14,886 bases of DNA, taken from NCBI GenBank assembly GCA_024278775.1, contig JAJRSP010000068.1, positions 1 through 14,886 on the forward strand, in the 5' to 3' direction. Origin of the DNA: Planctomycetota bacterium. Lineage in GTDB: Bacteria; Planctomycetota; Phycisphaerae; UBA1845. Below the pieces are notes generated by a model. That model worked only from the letters and a program-made list of their open reading frames with translations, had not been told where the DNA came from and searched no databases. The position numbers and the translations under genes are program-made. Positions 1 through 7,123 of this stretch are shown here, one piece after another. Positions within the stretch are counted from its first letter, which is position 1. Every line of letters starts with the position of its first letter.

Positions 1-1
1 C

Positions 2-256
2 TTTCTCCTCAAGGAGACGGATCCACGTGACGTACCTGTCGACCAACTTGGCGAAGAGCTGGCAACAGGCTCGGGCAACACCGGTCAGTTCATACTCCCC
101 TCCCTTGATCGCGACCTGGGTACCTATGAAATAGGCATATCGGCCACAGACACCGGTATTTCCATCGCCAACACGGTCGCAGCGGGACTATCCGACCGCA
201 TCGTGACGATTCCGAATAACATCCAGACGGGACGCATCATTCAGATCATCCAGTAG
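2..256 (+). CDS. C-terminal end of an unrecognised, probably secreted protein (5' partial)
   Basis: An open frame enters from the left edge and ends at TAG 254-256, giving the last 84 residues of a protein whose start lies outside the window. I do not recognise the family. The visible part alternates short hydrophobic stretches with Gly/Asp/Thr-rich turns (for example FILPSLDRDLGTYEIGISAT), which suggests a beta-sandwich tail such as those of large extracellular planctomycete proteins; this is inference. It ends in RIIQIIQ, with no membrane anchor or sorting signal. The gene is codirectional with the M6 protease but separated from it by 585 bases that contain a promoter, so the two are probably not one operon. 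No clear intrinsic terminator follows the stop. Confidence 0.6.
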   Translation, partial: FLLKETDPRDVPVDQLGEELATGSGNTGQFILPSLDRDLGTYEIGISATDTGISIANTVAAGLSDRIVTIPNNIQTGRIIQIIQ

Positions 257-461
257 TCCTGAGTCGTCACCGGATCGCGTCGCGCGAACCCTCGCATAAC
301 GACCTGTGGCCGCATCGCGATCGTGAGAAGCAAGGGGGCGTGCGTCCGCTTGTGTGTGAGTTCGATGAGCTCTTGAGACGGAGGGCCGTTCACACGCCCC
401 AAACTCACTCCAGAGAGATGCACTCAGGTCCGCAAACGCATACGGCTCCGATAATTACGGC

Positions 462-480
462 GGCGCGATAGCATCGCGCC
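462..480. promoter_or_regulatory. Perfect 8-bp dyad (operator-like or hairpin)
   Basis: GGCGCGAT, loop AGC, ATCGCGCC form a perfect 8-bp inverted repeat with a 3-base spacer. It has no T-tract after it, so it is a poor intrinsic terminator. It ends 16 bases before the -35 box of the promoter at 497, a plausible place for a regulator-binding site. An RNA hairpin ending the upstream transcript by another route is the alternative. Confidence 0.45.
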
Positions 481-496
481 ATCTACGCGCCTATAG

Positions 497-526
497 TTGA
501 CAGACACTTGTCCCGAGCGATACGAT
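497..526 (+). promoter_or_regulatory. Sigma70-type promoter for the M6 protease gene
   Basis: A consensus -35 box TTGACA (497-502) and a -10-like box TACGAT (521-526, four of six matches) are separated by 18 bases, which places transcription start near 533. The only downstream gene on this strand is the M6 protease at 842. This is the best -35 box I found in the window. Confidence 0.5.
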
Positions 527-600
527 TGGCGTCGGGAAGAGGTCTCGACCCTCGCTGGCGCGGTGCTTGGCGGGGAGGTTGCTAGGGCACTTACTGTTTG

Positions 601-648
601 GTGGGATGCCGCGGTTTGAGCGGCGGCAGTGCGGGGTTTCGTTCCCAC
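601..648 (+). promoter_or_regulatory. Possible structured element in the M6 leader
   Basis: GTGGGA (601-606) pairs with TCCCAC (643-648), and immediately inside it TGCCGC (607-612) pairs with GCGGCA (623-628). The result is a 12-bp stem interrupted by a one-sided 14-base bulge (629-642). It lies in the predicted long leader. It does not match a riboswitch consensus I can recall, and chance pairing in GC-rich DNA is possible. Confidence 0.25.
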
Positions 649-825
649 TCGCCGATGGTGTGTTTCCTGACGGACTGGCTTTGTCCCCCTTTGAGGGGAT
701 GCGTCAAGAGCCCACATCCGTCATACCGAGGATGTCCTAGGCCATGGTGCCGGCCGCGTACGTATCGCGGTCAGGTGAGAGAGTACATCGCCGACGCGAA
801 CGGAACGCAACGGCACACAGCTACT

Positions 826-831
826 GGGGAG
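826..831 (+). promoter_or_regulatory. Ribosome binding site of the M6 gene
   Basis: GGGGAG lies ten bases before ATG 842. It supports that start; the second in-frame ATG at 854 would be 22 bases away. Confidence 0.5.
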
Positions 832-841
832 TCGCAACCCG

Positions 842-3800
842 ATGAGAGCCCGGATGAATTTGTCTCGTACGACGCGTACATTCCTTTTGGGGGCGTGCGT
901 GGGCGTGGGCGTATTGGTCACCACGTCAAAAGATGCCTCGGCCGAACTCCGAAAATTCGCGGTCATGCTGGCCCACTCTCCGAAGTCTCAGCTTGACGGC
1001 ACAGGCCAACCGGGACTACCTATCGGCGGTCTCCACTCCGTCGAAGACATCCGAAAGCAATACTTCGACAGGCTCGACCCGGAACTGGACTCCTTCGCGG
1101 AGTACTGGGAGGAGATCAGCTACGGTGACGTGACCATCACCGGCGACGCACTTGGGTGGGTCACGCTTCCCTGGGCTTTCGATCCGAATGCGCCGAATGG
1201 TGGCGAACGAGCTTCCGCGGCGGATTTCATCGACCTCCACGCCAACCAGATGCTAACATGCACGGCCGGCGTGAACCCGCCTGTACCGGCACCGTTTGCC
1301 TACGGAGCCGGTGAAGATTTCTGCGACTGCACCTCCTCGGGGGATATCGAGCCGACACCGATCACATCGGGGCTCTGCGGCGCGTTGATTATCATCGACC
1401 GCACCGGGACGGAAGGCACCAACCTCCAAGGCAACCCCCCCCCCGTGCGCGGACCCGGTTTGGATGACCGACCGGTCGCGGGCGTGGCCGTGTGGACCCC
1501 TGGCGAACGATTCATCGACCTTGACGATGACAACCGGTGGGATGGTGTGGATGAGGTCACCGACCGCTTCTGCCCCGGACCCAACGGCTGCCAGGTTCCG
1601 CTCTGCAGCCGAAGCCGCGTCGAGTGCAAGAGTAACGAAGACTGCCCTGAACTGGGCGAGTTCTGCGTCCCGGCCGACCCCGTGGGGGGCGGTCCCCGAG
1701 GCTGCAATACGCCGGGTTGTGGCGATCTCAAGATGCCCTGGATCGACTGGGATGGCAGCGATGACGCGGAAGACATCTCCGGTTGCGTCATTCCGCAATG
1801 GCTCAACGGCAGCGGTCAGCCTGTCGGAGCGGTCAGTCTCACAACGAATCTTCTCCGCTGTGGCGATCCGCTAGAGCCGCCGCGTTGCCAGGCCACTGGT
1901 ACGGAGTGTGAAACGGACGCCGACTGTGACCTCGGGGACTTCTGCCAGTTGTTTGAAAACGGCAGTTGCCCGCTAATCGCCGGTTATTCAGGACAGGTGT
2001 GCCCCGCAGGCTACTGCCCGCCCACCAACTGCCGTCTCCCAGACCCCAATGGCACCCTGCCACAACTTCTCCCATGTTGTGCGACGCAGGACCCGGATGA
2101 CACCACGGAGTGCGCGGAAGGTGAGCCCGGCCTCACCTGTCAAGACCCGAACAGCGACCCGTTCCCGCAGTGCTGTGAGTTTGACGACAGCACGGATACG
2201 GGCAACATCGCCGTGGCCGAGCCGTTCGAAGATTTCATGGTCCGATGGAATCCGCAGGCAACCAACTTTAAGGATGCCTGGATCAAGGTAACCGAAGAAT
2301 ACATACGCAATAACTACCCCGGCGATGTGGAAGCACTCGTCGCGCGCACCGGCAACGGCATTTATGACCCACCGGACCTCTTCGTAGATCGCGGCTCCAC
2401 CAAGATGATGCAGGACGCCGGTTTGAACCAGTTCGGATGGATCACGCCGGAACCCGGCACATTCTACACGAGCGGCCCACCCAACTTTGAGAAGCATTGG
2501 TTCCCGGAGTTTTGGACCAGCAGGTACGGCTCGACACCACCGCCGTGGCCGGGAGGCTCCGGCGGATTCATCGCCCCGAACAGCCCCGTGATGCGACCGT
2601 TTGACCCGGATGCCCCCCTTCCTCCGATCGTCCAGAATGAGGACGCTGATACGGTGCGCCGATGGTTCCAACCCAATGCCGGTGGTTGGGATGGACTCGG
2701 ACTCGGCATGGGTGGTGATGTTGCGGACCATAACATTACGTTCAACCTCGGGAGCGACGACTGGTCTGAGTACGGCAGAATTCTCCCGGATGAGGAGTTC
2801 GGCTATTACGATGGCTGGGTGGAACACGACGATCTTGCGTCGTCCAAGTATCACCATGCTGGTGACAAACGCCTGGGTGAAATCACCTCCCCGACTACGG
2901 ATAAGGTGAGCTATCCCGGTGTCTCGAATCCAGATGGTACGATTGCAACCTATACGGCCATCGCCGGTGCGGACTTGGGGCAAAACCGTCCCGACAGGAT
3001 TGCCGTACGCGACCAACGCACGGTCGCAGCGGGCCCACTGGCCATCAACATCCACGGCGAAAAGGGGTTTGATGCCGGCGATGTATGCATTCTCGAGTGG
3101 CTCACATGGCGAACTGACGGCACAAGCCCGACGGTATCCGCCGGGTGGGAGGCCGAAAACGGCCCCTATCACCCCTTCGCCGGTCCAAGCTCGCCTCGAA
3201 CTGAAGGCCCCAAGGGTTTTGCAGACTACAACCTGGACGGCATGATCGACCAGGGCGAGGTACGCCCGGAGTTATCCGAGAGCTACTCGGTCGACTCGGA
3301 CCCACGCACCGCGGACGACGGGACCGACACGAACTACCCGTTCAACCGGCGCCGGCTCGTGGAGGATGTTGTCGAAGCGCTAGACCAGAACGTCGACTGG
3401 GACGATTTCGTAGATCCCAACGCCAACAAAAGAGGTATTTCTAACACGGTGTCAGGCATCGTCCTGGTTCCCGGAGATTCCTATACGGACATCAACCGAT
3501 TCCCGAACGCGCCGAGCTTCTACCCGGTCCACACGGAAGACACCGGAACGATTCGTCCGAAATTCCATGACTTGGTCATCTGCCAGACCTGTCGTGATTT
3601 CCCTGCAGCCATCGCCTACGCCGCCCACGAGTACTTGCACACATGGGAGGGCTACCCGGACCTGTACGATTACGACGTCTTTGATGACAACGGCGTGATC
3701 AACTGCCCCATCGGGATCTGGGATATCATGGAGCGAAACGCGCCCGGTCTCGTCCATCCGACACCGCCTCTCAAAGAAGAGCTTTCCGGGTGGATTCAGT

Positions 3801-6595
3801 CCGTGGACCTCGCTGAAGTGTTGACGCCTGGTGTGGTGACCACGATCACCCTTCCCCCGGCCGAGAAGGTCCGTGATGAGAGCTACTACTTTTTAGCCAA
3901 TAGTGAGCGTCCGGGTGAACGTGAATACTTCTGGTCCGCCGGAAGTGGCATGGACGAGGGACGCTTTCCCGGTAAGGGCATGCTGATCCTCCACACGCAG
4001 GATTTCACCGCAATCAACAACTCAGAGGCGTTAGCCTCTCAACAACGCACGACTCCTGCCAACTTCCGAATCGTCCAGGCGGACGGGCTGGGAGAACTGG
4101 AAGCGTGTAGCAGTAGCGGCAACACGGGTGACCTCGGCGACATGTGGGGCAGCATCCCGGATGGAGCCACGAAGTATAACTTCGACACAACGCCCAGTGC
4201 CACGTGGACGTCACAAAACCGCTGGACGGGAATTGATATTTCGGACGTACGTCCGGACAACTTCGGATCGGTCAGCGTCACCTTGTCGCTCACTCCGACG
4301 AACATCCCAAGCCTGAAGTTCATCAACCCGCCCGGCGGTGAGACCGTGGGCAGCACCTTTCAGGTACGGTATGAGGCGACGGACGTGTTTGGCGGCACCG
4401 ACATCGAGTTGTACTACACGACAGACCCCAACGACCTGTCGACCGGCGCATCAAACCGCATTGGCTCGAAAACCAAAGGCGCACCCGGCACCATCCGATC
4501 CAGCATCGACTGGAATATCAGCGCTGTTCCCGACGATCGATATTTCATCTTCGCCAAGCTGATTCCCGGAGTTGGCGCTGATGGGCTGGAAAGTCAATTT
4601 ACGGAACCGCGCATCCGCCGCAACAGTGTCGGCAATGGAACACTCCACGTCCTCGGTGTCGACGTGTCCGCCAGCTCGACCGCCACAGCGCGTTCCGAAA
4701 CCTGGGTAGTCACCTGTATCGATACGGCAGGGACGGAGTGGGTGGTGTACAGCTCCCTGACGCAACCGGAACCGGACACGTTGATTCCCGGCCCCTTCCC
4801 GCACGCCTTCACGTGCCCCGAAAACGGCCCGTGTACCACACCCTATACGTCCATCCACGGCGAGGTAACCTTTGAAATCCGTGAGGGTAGCGTACCGTTT
4901 ACCAAGGATGACTCGTTCAACTTCACCACCACGGGGCTCACCGCGCCGAGCGCCGCGGTGGAGATTGTCGAAGGTAAAATTTCTCGCGGTCCCCGTGCGG
5001 TAATTGTGGCCGACCCACTCACCATCCGCCCCGGCGAAGAGGTCGCCTTCGATGCCTCAGAGTCGACGGACCCGCAGAGCCTGACACTGGCATACAAATG
5101 GGATTTCGGAGATGGGTCACCGATCGCCTTCGGCGAAACGGCGACACACGTATACCGCGGCTCGGGCACGTTTACGGTCAAGCTGACCGCCACAAACTCA
5201 GACGGGCTCTCTGATGATGAGTTTATCGACATCGTCGTGTTCAACAACAGCCCCAATGCCGAAGTCACGGCCACCGTAACCAGTGGCCGAGCTCCGCTCT
5301 CCGTCACTTTTTCAGGGACCGGGTCGAGCGATACGGAGTCCGACGCGAGTGACCTGATCTTCCAATGGGATTTCGGCGACGGTACCACGATCAATGACCA
5401 GGGCGATCCGGGCACCTTCCAGTCGGCGACGCACGTCTTCGAGAAAAACGCGAGCGGCGTCCTCTGCACGCCGACGGCTCCGTGTACGTTCACGGTTCGT
5501 CTTGACGTCACGGATGAAGGCGGCAAGTCCGATTTCGCAACGGTAGCCATCCTGGTGGGTAACTCCGACCCCATCGCCGTTGTCACCGCAACACCGAGTT
5601 CGGGAGACTCTCCACTCGAAGTCTCTTTTGACGCCACGGCCTCCTCTGATCCGGATGACCAGGCGATTACGGTGACGTGGGATTTCGATGATGGTAGTCC
5701 CACGAAAACGGGGTTGACGGCCTTGCATACATATGAGCATACCGAGACAGAGGCGAAGCAGTACAACCCCACCGCTACAATTGAAGACGGGTTCGGCGGT
5801 GTGGCAACATGGACTACGCTGATCGTCGTAGCGCCCGAGCCCAAGCCGAACGATCCGCCGGTGGCGAGCTTCACCGTCACACCGGCCACGCTCACAGGGC
5901 AGCCGGGCGACACCTTCTCCTTTGACGCCAGCGCCACCACCGACCCGCAACCGGAAGATGTGGAAGGCCTTCTCTACAAGTGGGCGTTCGGTGACGGTCT
6001 CTTTGGCACTGGTATCAAGGTCACCCACGAATATGTCACGGCCAACACGTTCCAGGTAGAGTTAACCGTAACGGACAGTCGTGGAGAAACCTCCATCGTA
6101 ACCAAAACCATCACAATCACCCTTCCGGAGAATCGAGACCCCACGGCCATCATCACCACCGGTCCCCGCTCGGGCACGGCCCCGGCATTGCTCACGTTTG
6201 ATGGTCGTAATTCGTTCGATCCCGACACCGGGCAAACGCTGACTTTCTCATGGACGTTTACTGGGAACGGGGAGCCCCCCGATACACTGGAAGGGTCAGT
6301 GGTCAGCCGGACATTCCAAAACCCGGGAACTTTCGACGTGAAGCTGATCGTCACTGATGGAAATGGCGGCGAGGACAGCGCGACAATCACCGTCACCATC
6401 ACGGAAGCGGCCGATAATTCGATCGGCGGCGGTGGTGGCGATCAGCCTCCGGGACGTGACGTCCCCAACAGTGCCAACCAGCGGCCCACAGGCGGGTCGA
6501 TCTGCGGTTTTGGCATGATCGGCGGTCTTTTCGGCTCCCTCTTCGGGCTGTCGTTCATGGCGATCACTCGTGGGCGTCGCCGTCTGCAGCGTTAA
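842..6595 (+). CDS. Giant secreted M6-type (immune-inhibitor-A-like) metalloprotease with five PKD repeats and Cys-type C-terminal anchor
   Basis: Predicted 1917-residue extracellular zinc endopeptidase. Residues 1-34 form a Sec signal peptide with a likely cut after ASA34. M6-like N-terminal sequence follows (FAEYWEEISYGDVTITG near 90). The zinc motif HEYLHTWEGYPD spans 929-940, and IWDIM at 959-963 is a likely Met-turn. The motif has three residues between its second His and Gly, where M6 enzymes usually have two. Two Cys modules of the C-x(n)-DC-x2-G-x-FC type start at C255 and C349, and Asp-rich calcium-like loops are present. An Ig-like stretch lies near 1160-1280. Five PKD domains occupy about 1383-1860, with core Trp at 1420, 1509, 1613, 1714 and 1804. 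After a Gly/Pro linker comes GGSIC(1888)G, a hydrophobic segment and RGRRRLQR, a tripartite sorting signal. ATG 842 has GGGGAG ten bases upstream; ATG 854 is an alternative start. The gene is monocistronic: own promoter, own terminator. The family call is firm; the substrate is unknown. Confidence 0.9.
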   Translation: MRARMNLSRTTRTFLLGACVGVGVLVTTSKDASAELRKFAVMLAHSPKSQLDGTGQPGLPIGGLHSVEDIRKQYFDRLDPELDSFAEYWEEISYGDVTITGDALGWVTLPWAFDPNAPNGGERASAADFIDLHANQMLTCTAGVNPPVPAPFAYGAGEDFCDCTSSGDIEPTPITSGLCGALIIIDRTGTEGTNLQGNPPPVRGPGLDDRPVAGVAVWTPGERFIDLDDDNRWDGVDEVTDRFCPGPNGCQVPLCSRSRVECKSNEDCPELGEFCVPADPVGGGPRGCNTPGCGDLKMPWIDWDGSDDAEDISGCVIPQWLNGSGQPVGAVSLTTNLLRCGDPLEPPRCQATGTECETDADCDLGDFCQLFENGSCPLIAGYSGQVCPAGYCPPTNCRLPDPNGTLPQLLPCCATQDPDDTTECAEGEPGLTCQDPNSDPFPQCCEFDDSTDTGNIAVAEPFEDFMVRWNPQATNFKDAWIKVTEEYIRNNYPGDVEALVARTGNGIYDPPDLFVDRGSTKMMQDAGLNQFGWITPEPGTFYTSGPPNFEKHWFPEFWTSRYGSTPPPWPGGSGGFIAPNSPVMRPFDPDAPLPPIVQNEDADTVRRWFQPNAGGWDGLGLGMGGDVADHNITFNLGSDDWSEYGRILPDEEFGYYDGWVEHDDLASSKYHHAGDKRLGEITSPTTDKVSYPGVSNPDGTIATYTAIAGADLGQNRPDRIAVRDQRTVAAGPLAINIHGEKGFDAGDVCILEWLTWRTDGTSPTVSAGWEAENGPYHPFAGPSSPRTEGPKGFADYNLDGMIDQGEVRPELSESYSVDSDPRTADDGTDTNYPFNRRRLVEDVVEALDQNVDWDDFVDPNANKRGISNTVSGIVLVPGDSYTDINRFPNAPSFYPVHTEDTGTIRPKFHDLVICQTCRDFPAAIAYAAHEYLHTWEGYPDLYDYDVFDDNGVINCPIGIWDIMERNAPGLVHPTPPLKEELSGWIQSVDLAEVLTPGVVTTITLPPAEKVRDESYYFLANSERPGEREYFWSAGSGMDEGRFPGKGMLILHTQDFTAINNSEALASQQRTTPANFRIVQADGLGELEACSSSGNTGDLGDMWGSIPDGATKYNFDTTPSATWTSQNRWTGIDISDVRPDNFGSVSVTLSLTPTNIPSLKFINPPGGETVGSTFQVRYEATDVFGGTDIELYYTTDPNDLSTGASNRIGSKTKGAPGTIRSSIDWNISAVPDDRYFIFAKLIPGVGADGLESQFTEPRIRRNSVGNGTLHVLGVDVSASSTATARSETWVVTCIDTAGTEWVVYSSLTQPEPDTLIPGPFPHAFTCPENGPCTTPYTSIHGEVTFEIREGSVPFTKDDSFNFTTTGLTAPSAAVEIVEGKISRGPRAVIVADPLTIRPGEEVAFDASESTDPQSLTLAYKWDFGDGSPIAFGETATHVYRGSGTFTVKLTATNSDGLSDDEFIDIVVFNNSPNAEVTATVTSGRAPLSVTFSGTGSSDTESDASDLIFQWDFGDGTTINDQGDPGTFQSATHVFEKNASGVLCTPTAPCTFTVRLDVTDEGGKSDFATVAILVGNSDPIAVVTATPSSGDSPLEVSFDATASSDPDDQAITVTWDFDDGSPTKTGLTALHTYEHTETEAKQYNPTATIEDGFGGVATWTTLIVVAPEPKPNDPPVASFTVTPATLTGQPGDTFSFDASATTDPQPEDVEGLLYKWAFGDGLFGTGIKVTHEYVTANTFQVELTVTDSRGETSIVTKTITITLPENRDPTAIITTGPRSGTAPALLTFDGRNSFDPDTGQTLTFSWTFTGNGEPPDTLEGSVVSRTFQNPGTFDVKLIVTDGNGGEDSATITVTITEAADNSIGGGGGDQPPGRDVPNSANQRPTGGSICGFGMIGGLFGSLFGLSFMAITRGRRRLQR

Positions 6596-6618
6596 ACGCC
6601 CCATTCCTATTGACTCAC

Positions 6619-6663
6619 AGACCCCGGCGTGGATCTCTCAGATTTCCGCCGGGGTCTTCTTTT
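6619..6663 (+). terminator. Intrinsic terminator after the M6 protease gene
   Basis: AGACCCCGGCG (6619-6629) and CGCCGGGGTCT (6647-6657) form a perfect 11-bp GC-rich stem with a 17-base loop, followed by TCTTTT. It begins 24 bases after the M6 stop codon. This is the clearest rho-independent terminator in the window. Confidence 0.88.
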
Positions 6664-6694
6664 GCGCCGCGGCAGTTCCGGTATAATGCCCCGC

Positions 6695-7033
6695 ATGGGT
6701 TGGTTCTCTGTATCGTCATGGATGGGCACTGCGCAACCACTTCGGATGGTCGCCCAGTTGTCGTCCGCGTCACTGGCGATCCTGGCGCTGGCACCCATCG
6801 GCACGCCCCACCGAATAAGCACCGCGTCAGGCGTTTCCCTCCGCATCCAGGCGGCAATCTGGATCATGCCGTCCCACGCGCTAGAACCCAACCCCACGCC
6901 CTCGTTCGTAGTGCCGCACCGGCCGGTGGATGTGCGAGCGGTCCCTCCTCAGCGGGAAGCTCTATTTGCCGCAAACGCGACACGTCACCAAGCGCTGCTG
7001 ACGTCTCACATCGGCGGTCGCTACGGGCCGTAA
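6695..7033 (+). CDS. Doubtful small hypothetical ORF, possibly leaderless
   Basis: A 112-codon frame starts at ATG 6695 and ends at TAA 7031-7033. The product is unrecognised: a moderately hydrophobic N-terminal third (a run such as LSSASLAILALAPIG) and a His/Pro/Arg-containing tail. There is no Shine-Dalgarno sequence, but TATAAT at 6682-6687 would put transcription start on or next to the ATG, so a leaderless mRNA is conceivable. Against it: no consensus -35 box. A minus-strand frame (6607-6897) also reads open, with its third codon positions on the same bases, so GC bias at the third position cannot decide between strands. It may be non-coding. Confidence 0.2.
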   Translation: MGWFSVSSWMGTAQPLRMVAQLSSASLAILALAPIGTPHRISTASGVSLRIQAAIWIMPSHALEPNPTPSFVVPHRPVDVRAVPPQREALFAANATRHQALLTSHIGGRYGP

Positions 7034-7111
7034 TGCCAACCCGCTCGACTTTGCCGACCGCACGTGTAAACTGACCCGACTTCACACGAACGTAGTCCAA
7101 CCGACCGAGTT

Positions 7112-7116
7112 AAGGG
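7112..7116 (+). promoter_or_regulatory. Ribosome binding site that sets the secA start
   Basis: AAGGG is seven bases before ATG 7124 and only one base before the alternative in-frame TTG at 7118, so it selects ATG 7124. Confidence 0.6.
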
Positions 7117-7123
7117 ATTGATC

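Larger units (their letters stand above)
257..841. other. 585-base intergenic region with promoter and leader of the M6 protease gene
   Basis: No convincing gene was found here; the open frames on both strands are Arg/Ser/Thr-rich and lack recognisable protein character. From left to right it holds long-range inverted repeats of weak significance (GGGGCGTG at 335-342 with CACGCCCC at 393-400), a perfect dyad at 462-480, a sigma70-like promoter at 497-526, a possible interrupted hairpin at 601-648, a short hairpin at 686-698, and the ribosome binding site of the M6 gene at 826-831. If the promoter is used, the M6 mRNA has an unusually long leader of about 300 nt. Confidence 0.6.
6664..7123. 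other. Intergenic region upstream of secA, with a doubtful small ORF
   Basis: Between the M6 terminator and secA there are 460 bases without a recognisable gene. A TATAAT box sits at 6682-6687, eight bases before an ATG that opens a 112-codon frame (6695-7033, listed separately as doubtful). A weak secA promoter may be TCGACT (7044-7049), 17 bases, then TAAACT (7067-7072). The secA ribosome binding site is AAGGG at 7112-7116. No repeats or strong hairpins were seen. Confidence 0.5.

Noticed and set aside
1988..3172. 394-codon open frame on the minus strand
   Set aside because: Antisense to the M6 protease; no family resemblance, no ribosome site, and such frames are common opposite GC-biased genes.
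4843..5940. 365-codon open frame on the minus strand
   Set aside because: Antisense reading of the PKD repeats; Val/Ser-rich low-information sequence mirrors the Thr/Asp-rich sense strand.
7118..7123. TTG start for SecA
   Set aside because: Only one base from AAGGG; ATG 7124 has proper spacing.
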